The notes below the pieces were generated by a model. It was not told where the DNA came from and did not search any database. It saw only the letters and a program-made list of their open reading frames with translations. From Anaerophaga thermohalophila DSM 12881 (GTDB taxonomy: Bacteria; Bacteroidota; Bacteroidia; Bacteroidales; Marinilabiliaceae), in the NCBI RefSeq assembly GCF_000191885.1, contig NZ_AEWI01000013.1, positions 185,285-249,284 of the forward strand: a stretch of DNA of 64,000 nt, read 5' to 3'. Positions 43,418 through 51,661 of this stretch are shown piece by piece (the first letter of the stretch is position 1; every line of letters begins with the position of its first letter). The translations under genes and the position numbers were made by a program.

Positions 43418-44635
43418 CTACCTGTTCGCAAGTCCCTCAACAATATTTTTGGTATCCTGGGCAATTACCAACTCTTCATTGGTTGGTACAACCATAACTC
43501 TGACCTGACTTCCTGAACTACTGATGTCCATCTCCTTGCCACGTAGCCCTTTGTTTTTTGACTCATTAATCTTAACACCCAAAAACGACAATCCTTCGCA
43601 GGCTTTACTTCTGACTAAGTCTCCATTTTCGCCGATTCCCCCCGTAAACACAAGAATATCAACACCTCCCATAGCAGCAGCATAGGCACCTATATACTTT
43701 TTAATGCGATATCCGTACATTTCTATACCTAACCTGGAATTTTCGTCACCTTTCCCGGCAGAATCTTCAATTTCTCTCATATCGGACGATATACCAGTAA
43801 CACCAAGCATTCCACTATGCTTGTTAAACAAAGTAGAAGCAGACCGGGTACCTATATTTTCTTTATCCATGATGAATGTTACAGCACCAACGTCAAGATC
43901 GCCACAACGGGTCCCCATCATCAGTCCCTCAATTGGTGTAAATCCCATGGAAGTGTCCACAGATTCTCCGTTTTTTATTGCTGCAACGGAAGCTCCGTTT
44001 CCAAGATGACAGGAAATTATTTTCTGAGTGTTGAAATCTCTGTCGAGCAGTTCACAGGCACGCCGACTGACATAACGATGGCTGGTTCCGTGAAATCCGT
44101 ACCGTCGGATACCATACTTCTTATAAAGGGCCTGAGGAATTGCATACATATATGCATATTTGGGCATAGTTTGGTGAAAAGCCGTATCAAAAACCCCTAC
44201 CTGGGGAACATCGGGAAGCAAAGATGATATGGCATTAATCCCTTTAAGATTGGGGGGATTATGTAAAGGAGCAAGCTCAATACACTCTTCCATCTTTTTT
44301 ATTACCTCGTCTGTAATAAAAACACTGGAGTTAAACATCTCTCCACCATGAACAACCCTGTGGCCTACTGCATCAATTTCATTCAGATCATCAATACAGC
44401 CGTGCCTTTCACTTATCAAGACACCAAGAATATAATCGATGCCTGTCTGATGGTCGAGAATTTCACCCTCAAGCAGTACTTTCTCTCCCGAAGATTTTTC
44501 ATGTTTAAGGAAAGACCCCTTGAGTCCCACTTTTTCAACTCCTCCTTTTGCCATCACTTCCCGGGTGGAATCGACCATGTTAAACAACTGATATTTAATT
44601 GATGAGCTTCCGCAATTAAGAACTAATACCTTCAT
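43418..44635 (-). CDS. ackA: Acetate kinase
   Basis: This 405-residue kinase makes ATP and acetate from acetyl phosphate. Signatures are VLVLNCGSSSIKYQLF (3-18), the substrate/nucleotide loops GHRVVHGGEMF and ISCHLGNGASVAAI, MGFTPIEGLMMGTRCGDLD, and FTGGIGENGDLVR near 330. Length matches AckA. It starts 11 bp from the dehydrogenase stop and is followed by ptb 51 bp downstream, so the genes probably share a transcript from about 45610. Confidence 0.96.
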   Translation of the reverse strand: MKVLVLNCGSSSIKYQLFNMVDSTREVMAKGGVEKVGLKGSFLKHEKSSGEKVLLEGEILDHQTGIDYILGVLISERHGCIDDLNEIDAVGHRVVHGGEMFNSSVFITDEVIKKMEECIELAPLHNPPNLKGINAISSLLPDVPQVGVFDTAFHQTMPKYAYMYAIPQALYKKYGIRRYGFHGTSHRYVSRRACELLDRDFNTQKIISCHLGNGASVAAIKNGESVDTSMGFTPIEGLMMGTRCGDLDVGAVTFIMDKENIGTRSASTLFNKHSGMLGVTGISSDMREIEDSAGKGDENSRLGIEMYGYRIKKYIGAYAAAMGGVDILVFTGGIGENGDLVRSKACEGLSFLGVKINESKNKGLRGKEMDISSSGSQVRVMVVPTNEELVIAQDTKNIVEGLANR

Positions 44636-44646
44636 TTCTAATATCT

Positions 44647-45606
44647 TTACTCTTCTATTTTATTTCCGTTGGCATCATATTTAAAAAACCCGTGTCCTGT
44701 TCGAACGCCAAGACGCTTGGCCCGGACAAGCCGCTTGATCAAAGGTGAAGCCTTGTATTTTGGTCCTCCAAACTCTTCGTAGAGATTTTCCATCCATTTT
44801 TCCACCTTATTAAGTCCAATGATATCAGCCATCTGGAACGCACCATATCGCATCCCCATTCCAATTATCATCGTTTTATCGATATTCTCAGCGGTAGCAA
44901 CACCTTCCATCAATGCTTCACAAGCCTCGTTCAGAAGGGTTACAAACAGACGGATACTAATCAGTCCGGCCGACTCTTCCACAGGAATTACTTCCCTGTT
45001 GATAAGCTTAACAAAGGTGCAAACCTTTTTATATACCTCATCGGTGGTATAAAGTCCCTTCACCACCTCGATAATACGAGCCTCGGGAGAAGTAACAAAG
45101 AAATGAAGACTAACACAGCGATCGGGGTATTCCAGTTCACTGGCCAGCTCGGTAATTATGATTGTGGTTGAATTGGTTGCAATAATGGCATCGCGGTCAA
45201 CCACCTGCTCTATTTTGTGAAAAACATCTTTTCGAACATCGATACTGCGTAGGCCGGTTTTCTCATCAGCCCGGATGGCTTCAATCACAAAATCGGAACC
45301 GGCAAGATCCTGAAAATCAAGAGACCCTTTAATCCGGCCCATAATGGCTCGTTTTTCACCAGAGGTCAACCCCCAGCTCTCTATTCGGTTGTCAAGTTCC
45401 CTGCTGATGTTGTCCAGCGAATTCTGAATTTTTTCTTCGCTCAACTCAATAAAAACGACCTCAATCCCATGCCATGCTGCAATACGAACTATATTCTGAC
45501 CTTCCTTCCCGCAGCCTACAACACCAATTTTAGAAAACAGGGTCTTGACACGCCGTTTGGCACTTAGTGCATACCTTTCAATGGGTTCAACAACAATTTC
45601 TGCCAT
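44647..45606 (-). CDS. hbd: 3-hydroxyacyl-CoA (3-hydroxybutyryl-CoA) dehydrogenase
   Basis: This 319-residue NAD(P)H-dependent dehydrogenase interconverts acetoacetyl-CoA and 3-hydroxybutyryl-CoA. The Rossmann motif is IGVVGCGKEGQNI (GxGxxG near 28-38), with the family helix VIEAIRADEKTGLRSIDV, catalytic-region NSTTIIITELA and HFFVTSPEARIIEVVKG, and the C-terminal domain MGMRYGAFQMADIIGL. It has about 25 extra N-terminal residues relative to clostridial Hbd (282). Its position upstream of ackA-ptb-buk suggests a role in the butyrate pathway; the remaining steps (thiolase, crotonase, Bcd/Etf) are not in the window. Confidence 0.88.
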   Translation of the reverse strand: MAEIVVEPIERYALSAKRRVKTLFSKIGVVGCGKEGQNIVRIAAWHGIEVVFIELSEEKIQNSLDNISRELDNRIESWGLTSGEKRAIMGRIKGSLDFQDLAGSDFVIEAIRADEKTGLRSIDVRKDVFHKIEQVVDRDAIIATNSTTIIITELASELEYPDRCVSLHFFVTSPEARIIEVVKGLYTTDEVYKKVCTFVKLINREVIPVEESAGLISIRLFVTLLNEACEALMEGVATAENIDKTMIIGMGMRYGAFQMADIIGLNKVEKWMENLYEEFGGPKYKASPLIKRLVRAKRLGVRTGHGFFKYDANGNKIEE

Positions 45607-45652
45607 TTCTACATTCTTCTTTTTTGTTTTTCGGAAAAAGACTATATAATAG

Positions 45653-45692
45653 ATCGTTAGATCGTTAGATCGTTAGATCGTTAGATCGTTAG
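45653..45692 (+). repeat. 8-bp tandem repeat (ATCGTTAG x 5)
   Basis: Five perfect units, 46 bp upstream of the dehydrogenase start codon. A change in copy number would shift promoter spacing. Confidence 0.9.
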
Positions 45693-45730
45693 ATTATCAG
45701 ATATAAAATAAATCTTACAGGCCTTATAAC

Positions 45731-45883
45731 ATGCATAAGTGCAGTATAAAAAGCCTTCAAACTGCTGATTTTTACCATTTTTACCCCTGACCCCTAAAGG
45801 GGAACTGCTAAAAATCAGCAGTTTGAAAAAGTCCCCGTTAGGGGATTTAGAGGTCAAAAGGCTTTTTAGACTGCGCTCATGCA
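45731..45883. repeat. R2-type palindrome with a different core
   Basis: The outer arms (GTGCAGTATAAAAAGCC and GGCTTTTTAGACTGCGCTCA) match R2 ends, but the middle is replaced by perfect arms AAACTGCTGATTTTTA / TAAAAATCAGCAGTTT and by CCCCTAAAGGGGA / TCCCCGTTAGGGGA-like hairpins. The whole 150 bp can fold as one stem. It lies between the dehydrogenase and pta genes. Confidence 0.75.
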
Positions 45884-45968
45884 TTTTTGTTGCAAAAAAT
45901 TTATTGTCATAAACATATTACTATCAAATGCTTGTAATGGTTTAACGAAATATGCTGTAATAGCAAAT

Positions 45969-45993
45969 AAAAAAGACCGGGGAATTTCCGGCC
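45969..45993 (-). terminator. Terminator of pta
   Basis: Minus-strand stem GGCCGG (45993-45988) with CCGGTC (45980-45975) and a 7-nt loop, then a run of six T. It begins 13 bp after the pta stop, so pta is probably transcribed apart from the downstream cluster. Confidence 0.75.
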
Positions 45994-46006
45994 GGGAACG
46001 ATAAAA

Positions 46007-47008
46007 TTATTTACCTATTGCCTGGTTGGCAGTAATTGCTACCAAACTAACAATATCGCTAACCGAACAACCTCTGGATAAATCATTAATAGGTGCTGCC
46101 ATACCCTGCAAAACAGGCCCGATGGCTTCTGCATGAGCAAGCCTCTGAACTAGTTTGTAAGCAATGTTACCGGATTCAAGCGAGGGGAAAATAAAGACAT
46201 TGGCTTTTCCGGCAATTTCACTGCCCGGGGCCTTTTTATGTCCAATTTCGGGAATCAATGCGGCATCAACCTGCAGCTCGCCATCAATTTTAAGAGAGTG
46301 GTCTTTTTGTTTGGCCAGTTCAGTAGCCTTTACTACTTTATCCACCATTTCATGTTTGGCACTTCCTTTTGTAGAAAAGCTCAACATGGCGATCCGGGGT
46401 TCAAAGCCAAGAAGATTTCTGGTGGTTTGCCCGGTAGAAACTGCAATCTCAGCAAGTTCCTCAGCCGTTGGATCCGGATGAACCGCACCATCTGCAAAAA
46501 TAATAATGCCATCCTCCCCGAATTCTTTATCCTTGAGAATCATTATAAATGCACCCGAAACAACGCTAATGCCCGGTTGAGTTTTAACAATCTGAAAAGC
46601 AGGACGCAAAACATCGCCTGTAGCATTATCAGCGCCGGCAACTTCACCATCGGCATCACCATTCTTGATCATCAGAACCGAAAGATAAAGGGGATCCTCC
46701 ACAAGATTCGACGCTTCTTCATGCGTCATTCCTTTATTTTTTCTTACCTCAACAAGCAAATCAATGTATTCACGCTTTTTGGGATGGTCTGCAGGATCAA
46801 TAATTTTAGCCCTGTTAATATTTTTCAAAACCAGGCGACGACTTTCCTTTTCAATGTCTTTCGGGTTGCCGATAAGAATAATGTCAGCAAAACCTTCTTC
46901 CAGAACCTCATCGGCAGCTCTTAAAGTTCTTTCTTCGGTTCCTTCGGGAAGAACGATTCTTTTCTTGTTTTCAGCAGCACGTACTTTTATTTTGTTCAGA
47001 ATATCCAT
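46007..47008 (-). CDS. pta: Phosphate acetyltransferase
   Basis: This 333-residue enzyme makes acetyl phosphate from acetyl-CoA and is the partner of the acetate kinase encoded 1.4 kb away. It shows RIVLPEGTEERTLRAADEVL (17-36), the CoA-binding LLGFEPRIAMLSFSTKGSA, KIDGELQVDAALIPEIG, and ANVFIFPSLESGNIAYKLVQRL near 270-295. The length matches the short, single-domain Pta class (325-335) without the DRTGG regulatory domain. It has its own terminator. Together with ackA it supports substrate-level phosphorylation from acetyl-CoA. Confidence 0.95.
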   Translation of the reverse strand: MDILNKIKVRAAENKKRIVLPEGTEERTLRAADEVLEEGFADIILIGNPKDIEKESRRLVLKNINRAKIIDPADHPKKREYIDLLVEVRKNKGMTHEEASNLVEDPLYLSVLMIKNGDADGEVAGADNATGDVLRPAFQIVKTQPGISVVSGAFIMILKDKEFGEDGIIIFADGAVHPDPTAEELAEIAVSTGQTTRNLLGFEPRIAMLSFSTKGSAKHEMVDKVVKATELAKQKDHSLKIDGELQVDAALIPEIGHKKAPGSEIAGKANVFIFPSLESGNIAYKLVQRLAHAEAIGPVLQGMAAPINDLSRGCSVSDIVSLVAITANQAIGK

Positions 47009-47214
47009 AATTTGAAATCTATTTTATTTTTTCCGCAAAATTAGCAGAATTGCCATGATTTTACCTGCTTTTTATCATCATTTAATATGTTCCTCAGCAG
47101 ACTTAAAAAACTTAAACCAAATATTATTTTTTGTCACATTGTTTTGAATTTACGGTACTTTTTTCAATTTTCCAAACATTTTGTTTAGAAGAAATTCAGA
47201 AAAAAAAAGTTCTC

Positions 47215-47393
47215 CCGGAAAGTGCCGGTTGCAATGCCTGCCCTGATATTATCGGAGACTTGCGAAGCCGCCAAAACGGAGTCCCGAATGTGCTTTTTGT
47301 TGGTTTTTTTGAAAAAATATTACAAAAGCTACTTCTGAATGAGTATTTTAGCGACAAGCGTAACACTAACAAATGGGACTTTATAGACAGATA
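47215..47393 (+). repeat. R3 dispersed repeat (copy 2)
   Basis: Aligns with 17515-17695 over about 180 bp (GTGCCGGTTGCAATGCCTGC, AAAACGGAGTCCCGAA, GTGCTTTTTGTTGGTTTTTT) at roughly 75-80% identity by eye. Confidence 0.75.
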
Positions 47394-47435
47394 CTATTTA
47401 GCCACTTCATATTTTCTTAACTTTGTCAACAAATA

Positions 47436-47580
47436 ATGAGTACGGTCCAAAAAGCATCTTTGTTGCCAAACCCGTTGTTGTTTTAAATTTTTGCATCCTC
47501 ATTAACAAAAAGTTAACTCCGGTACAAAAATTTAAAACGCCTTGATTTTGACAAAAATATGCTTTTTATACCGCATTCAT
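47436..47580 (-). repeat. R2 long palindromic repeat, opposite orientation
   Basis: The reverse complement of the 5663 and 14459 copies: ATGAGTACGGTCCAAAAAGC at the left, GTTGCCAAACCCGTTGTTG inside, and GCTTTTTATACCGCATTCAT at the right. It ends 21 bp before the rarA start codon. Confidence 0.85.
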
Positions 47581-47601
47581 TAATAAAAAAACTCCCTTTT
47601 T

Positions 47602-48879
47602 ATGAATGGATACCCCCCTCTTGCAGAACGGATGCGACCACGAACACTTGATCAATACATTGGTCAGAAACATCTGGTTGGTGAAGGATCAATATTGTAT
47701 CAGATGGTTACATCAGGAAGGGTTTCTTCTATTATTTTATGGGGACCTCCCGGTGTTGGAAAAACAACGCTGGCAAGGATAATTGCTCATCAGCTTGAAC
47801 GACCATTCTTTGTTCTCTCCGCTGTAAGCTCAGGAGTAAAAGATGTACGTGAAGCGATTGAAAAAGCCAAAAAATCAAGATTTTTCAACTCGGCATCTCC
47901 CATCTTATTCATTGATGAGATACACCGGTTTAGTAAATCACAACAAGACAGTCTGTTAGGCGCTGTGGAAGAAGGCACTGTTACGCTGATCGGTGCCACC
48001 ACAGAAAACCCTTCATTCGAAGTTATTTCTCCCCTTCTTTCGCGTTGTCAGGTTTATGTACTGAAACCCCTCGAAAAGGAGGACTTAATGGTACTGTTCG
48101 ATCGTATATGTACGGAAGACCCGGTATTAAAAAACAGGAAAATAGAATTGAAGGAAGATGATGCTCTTTTTAGATTTTCCGGAGGCGATGCAAGGAAATT
48201 CCTTAACATCATTGAGCTGATCAGCAACTCTTTCACCGACGAAGAAACCATTGTGATAACCAATGAGAACGTAACCAGAAACCTTCAGCAAAACCCGGCT
48301 CAGTACGACAAAAACGGCGAAATTCATTACGACATCATTTCGGCATTTATCAAGTCGATTCGCGGCAGTGATCCCGATGCGGCTGTTTACTGGCTGGCCA
48401 GAATGGTTGAAGGTGGCGAAGACCCCAAATTTATAGCCCGGCGATTAATCATTTCGGCCTCTGAAGATATCGGATTGGCAAATCCTAATGCGTTATTGCT
48501 GGCCACTAATGCATTTGAAGCTATAAATATGATAGGATGGCCCGAAGCAAGAATCATTTTGAGTGAAGTAACCATTTACCTGGCTACAAGTCCTAAAAGC
48601 AACTCTGCCTATATGGCCATCAACAATGCTCAGGAAGTAGTACGAAAAACCGGAAATCTTCCCGTACCTTTGCATCTGCGCAATGCTCCGACTAAATTGA
48701 TGAAGCAACTCGACTATGGCAAAGAATACAAATATGCACATGACTTTAAAGATAATTTTGTAATTCAGGATTATTTACCTGACCAAATTAAAGACACGAA
48801 ACTATTTTTTCCTCAGGATAACCAGCAGGAAGCAAAAATTGCAGAACGAATGAATAAACTTTGGAAAAGTAAAAAATAA
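47602..48879 (+). CDS. rarA: Replication-associated recombination protein A (MgsA/RarA)
   Basis: This 425-residue AAA+ ATPase acts at stalled replication forks, related to clamp-loader subunits. It begins with PPLAERMRPRTLDQYIGQKH (5-24). Walker A is GPPGVGKTT near 49-57 and Walker B is ILFIDEIHRF near 100-109, followed by the AIGATTENPSFEV-type sensor (LIGATTENPSFEV). The C-terminal tetramerisation region has AAVYWLARMVEGGEDPKFIA, SEDIGLANP and NAQEVVRKTGNLPVPLHLRN. Length is typical (420-450). It stands alone after an R2 palindrome. Confidence 0.95.
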   Translation: MNGYPPLAERMRPRTLDQYIGQKHLVGEGSILYQMVTSGRVSSIILWGPPGVGKTTLARIIAHQLERPFFVLSAVSSGVKDVREAIEKAKKSRFFNSASPILFIDEIHRFSKSQQDSLLGAVEEGTVTLIGATTENPSFEVISPLLSRCQVYVLKPLEKEDLMVLFDRICTEDPVLKNRKIELKEDDALFRFSGGDARKFLNIIELISNSFTDEETIVITNENVTRNLQQNPAQYDKNGEIHYDIISAFIKSIRGSDPDAAVYWLARMVEGGEDPKFIARRLIISASEDIGLANPNALLLATNAFEAINMIGWPEARIILSEVTIYLATSPKSNSAYMAINNAQEVVRKTGNLPVPLHLRNAPTKLMKQLDYGKEYKYAHDFKDNFVIQDYLPDQIKDTKLFFPQDNQQEAKIAERMNKLWKSKK

Positions 48880-49267
48880 GAAGGCTATTATGATTATAAT
48901 TGAAGGCAATTATCAATGACCAATACCTATCCGTCAGGAAAAGATTAATGAGCAAAGCAGGTTAAGATTGAGGTTGAGGTTTAGGTTGAGAATTCACCAC
49001 GAATGACACAGATGAGCACAGATTATTTCAGGAACCAATTATTACTGATCAATAGAGGTTAATTAAGGTGGAGGTGGAGGGTTCACCACAGAGGACACAG
49101 ATTTGATATGGATTATTGTCCAATTAACCATTATGCCGGATGAGATTCTTCGCTTTGCTCAGAATGACAAGAAGACCACTCTTGTTATTCTGAGGAGGTA
49201 CAACGAAGACTCTTTCAGGTTATCAAGTACAAATAAAAAAATGAGGCGAGTCTCAAGTAATCGGGAC
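48880..49267. other. Gene-free spacer of simple repeats
   Basis: Contains a GGTTGAGG/GGTTTAGG array (48959-48991), two copies of a CACCAC-GA(A/G)-(T/G)ACACAGAT string (near 48998 and 49083) typical of Bacteroidota spacers, and a diverged TTCTTCGCTTTGCTCAGAATG module. No gene is supported. Confidence 0.6.
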
Positions 49268-49401
49268 GACTTCCATTCGACCAATAACTTAGACTAAATT
49301 TTATACTGATGCAACGAGCATGGCAAAGATTACCACAAAAGAACATGTATTAATTCTTGCATGCGAGTTCCATCCGACCTTAATAAATAAATTTTATACT
49401 G
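49268..49401 (+). repeat. R1 dispersed repeat ending at the kdsA start codon
   Basis: An R1 half (GACCAATAACTTAGAC, TTTTATACTG), the box ATGCAACGAGCATGGCAAAG, then TTGCATGCGAGTTCCATCC and TTTTATACTG directly before the ATG at 49402. The second half matches 37790-37831 almost base for base. Confidence 0.88.
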
Positions 49402-50256
49402 ATGAATATCAACAGCATTCCGAAAATAAAAAACGCCGGCAGCGAGCAGTTTTTTCTTCTTGCCGGACCATGTGCCATAGAGGGAGAAGAGATGGCGCTT
49501 AGAATTGCAGAAAAAGTTACAGAAGTAACCAATGATCTGAAAATTCCTTATGTATTTAAAGGTTCATATCGTAAAGCCAATCGTTCACGCATTGATTCGT
49601 TTACCGGAATAGGTGATGAAAAAGCACTTAAAATTCTCAGAAAAGTATCCGAAACATTTAATATTCCAACCATAACCGATATTCATTCTGCTACCGAAGC
49701 AGCAATGGCGGCTGAGTACGTGGATATATTGCAAATTCCGGCTTTCCTGTGTCGCCAAACGGATATTCTGGTGGCGGCAGCAAAAACAGAAAAAGTTGTC
49801 AATATTAAGAAAGGACAGTTCCTGGCGCCGGAAGCAATGATATTTGCCATTAATAAAGTGCGCGACAGCGGCAACAATCAGGTAATGGTGACAGACAGGG
49901 GAACTACTTTTGGCTATCAGGACCTGATTGTAGATTACCGCGGTATTCCCGTCATGCAAAAGATGAATGTTCCTGTAGTATTGGACATCACGCACTCATT
50001 ACAACAACCCAATCAGCCGGCCGGCGTAACCGGCGGAAAACCGGAACTAATTGAAACCATAGCAAAAGCAGGGATTGCTGTAGGTTGTAACGGCATCTTT
50101 CTGGAGACCCATTTCGATCCTGCAAATGCTAAAAGTGATGGTGCCAATATGCTACATCTGGATCATCTGAAAAGTCTGCTCACAAAGCTGTCCATGCTGA
50201 GGAAAACCGTTCTCAATCTCCATTCGGATTATAATATGTCATCGCCTCAGGCATAA
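49402..50256 (+). CDS. kdsA: 3-deoxy-8-phosphooctulonate synthase
   Basis: This 284-residue enzyme condenses phosphoenolpyruvate with arabinose 5-phosphate to give KDO 8-phosphate, the precursor of the LPS inner core. Motifs are FLLAGPCAIEGEEMAL, FKGSYRKANRSRIDSFTG, DILQIPAFLCRQTD, NIKKGQFLAPEAM, DRGTTFGYQDLIVDYRG and DITHSLQQPNQ. Cys24 in AGPC, where metal-independent forms carry Asn, points to the metal-dependent class. The ATG follows an R1 repeat without a gap. The 3' end overlaps the convergent peptidase gene by 44 bp, and the final residues (LHSDYNMSSPQA) run past the usual family end. Confidence 0.95.
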   Translation: MNINSIPKIKNAGSEQFFLLAGPCAIEGEEMALRIAEKVTEVTNDLKIPYVFKGSYRKANRSRIDSFTGIGDEKALKILRKVSETFNIPTITDIHSATEAAMAAEYVDILQIPAFLCRQTDILVAAAKTEKVVNIKKGQFLAPEAMIFAINKVRDSGNNQVMVTDRGTTFGYQDLIVDYRGIPVMQKMNVPVVLDITHSLQQPNQPAGVTGGKPELIETIAKAGIAVGCNGIFLETHFDPANAKSDGANMLHLDHLKSLLTKLSMLRKTVLNLHSDYNMSSPQA

Positions 50257-51028
50257 ACTTTTTTAAATTGTTTATCCTGGTTTCGTCGGTCGGGTGCGTG
50301 CTCAAAAATTCGGGTGGTTTTTCTCCCCCGAGCTCTGACATACGCTGCCAGAAGTCAACAGCTTCCTGTGGATTGTAACCGGCCATTGCCATGAAGATCA
50401 GCCCCATCTGGTCGGCCTCTGTTTCATGAGTACGTGAATAAGGTAATACATAAGCCAATTGACTACCAAGGCCATAAGCAGCCATAAACAGGTTTTTCGT
50501 TTGCTCGGGTTTTTCATCAATGGCGATGGCAAGAGCAGTTCCAAGTCCCTGAACAGTCAATTGCTGACTCATTCTTTCGTTACCGTGTCGGGCGACAGCA
50601 TGAGCAATTTCGTGTCCCATTACTACGGCAAGCCCGGTTTCATTCTCAGTTATTGGTAAAATACCGGTATAAACAACCACTTTGCCGCCAGGCATACACC
50701 AAGCGTTAGGGGTATCTTCTTCTACCAGGTTAAATTCCCATTCAAAGTTATTCAAACGGTCACTCATCCCGTGCTCTGTAAAATATTTTTCTACAGCCTG
50801 GGCAATCCTGTTCCCTACCCGGTGAACCATTTCAACGTTTTCCTTATCCTCTGACAATTTGTTCTGACTTAAAAAATCGCTATATTGACTCAAACTCATT
50901 GCCATTATTTCCGATTCAGGCAAAAGATTCATTTGTTTTCGTCCGGTTATCGGAACTGTTGAACAAGACATCAAAAATGCACTAAAAACCAGCAAACTCC
51001 ACAAAAATAATTTATTCATCTTTTTCAT
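50213..51028 (-). CDS. M48-family metallopeptidase lipoprotein
   Basis: This 271-residue exported lipoprotein has lipobox LMSC (Cys22). The zinc site is HEIAH with H139, E140 and H143 in VVMGHEIAHAVARHG, and the third ligand Glu lies in THETEADQMGLIFMA. It resembles the BepA/LoiP group, which degrades misassembled outer-membrane proteins in the periplasm. The N-terminal PITGRKQMNLLPESEIMAMS is typical of the group. The start ATG is the final codon of an R1 composite repeat. It converges on kdsA with a 44-bp overlap of coding sequence. Confidence 0.9.
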   Translation of the reverse strand: MKKMNKLFLWSLLVFSAFLMSCSTVPITGRKQMNLLPESEIMAMSLSQYSDFLSQNKLSEDKENVEMVHRVGNRIAQAVEKYFTEHGMSDRLNNFEWEFNLVEEDTPNAWCMPGGKVVVYTGILPITENETGLAVVMGHEIAHAVARHGNERMSQQLTVQGLGTALAIAIDEKPEQTKNLFMAAYGLGSQLAYVLPYSRTHETEADQMGLIFMAMAGYNPQEAVDFWQRMSELGGEKPPEFLSTHPTDETRINNLKKFMPEAMTYYNPNGD

Positions 51029-51243
51029 CAGTATAAAATTAATCTAAGTTATTGGTCTGATGGAACTTATTATGCTTTAATTGATTTTAGATTCTTCGCT
51101 CCGCTCAGAATGACAGAGCGCTCAGTGTCATTCTGAGGAGGTAACAACGAAGAAAATCTGTTCCCTCATTTGATTTCTTTTATGATTAGAGGTTAGATGG
51201 TGTTTATACATGTTCTTTTATGACAAACCTTGTCATCGCTTCA
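51029..51243 (-). repeat. R1 composite repeat ending at the M48 peptidase start codon
   Basis: Reverse complement of the 4487 and 37527 copies, with the same internal module (TCATTCTGAGCGGAGCGAAG) and the same end TTTTATACTG at the ATG. The CGAGCATGG box is diverged here (GAAGCGATGACAAGG). Confidence 0.85.
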
Positions 51244-51661
51244 TAATTACTATGCGCAAAATATCATTGGTTAACATCATTCTTTTGTGAAACCAATATA
51301 AGCATTTCTTTAAATATTCTCTATCTCTGAGTTGAAATTTGATAAATTTTCACCATGCTGAAGCTTTGCTTCTAATCCCATTTTACGGCATCTTGTACAA
51401 AGCTTTCATCCGTATAAAATAAATCTAAGTTATTGGTCGAATGGAACTCGCATGATTGATTATATACATGTTCTTTTGTGACAATTTTTGTCATGCTCGT
51501 TTCATCCAACTCAAACTACAAAAAGCTCTATCTCAATTATTTATTATGAAGAGCTAAATGATTACTTACCAGGCCAATCTTCCGAACAAACTGAAAATTC
51601 TTTTCTACAAAATTTATTACTTCAGCCTGCTGGCCGCTAAATTTCTACCAGTCGGTTATTT
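51244..51661. other. Gene-free spacer with an R1 copy
   Basis: Apart from the R1 unit at 51407-51505 nothing is recognisable. The YihY stop lies at its right end. Confidence 0.5.
51407..51505 (-). repeat. R1 dispersed repeat without a downstream gene
   Basis: Contains CATGCGAGTTCCATTCGACC and the box ATGAAACGAGCATGACAAAA on the minus strand, ending TTTTATACGGATGAAAG. The last ATG opens only a nine-codon frame. Confidence 0.8.

Noticed and set aside
46238..46924. 228-residue plus-strand ORF over pta
   Set aside because: Antisense shadow of a well-supported gene.
47131..47436. 101-residue ORF before rarA
   Set aside because: It runs across the R3 repeat and is not preserved in the other R3 copy.
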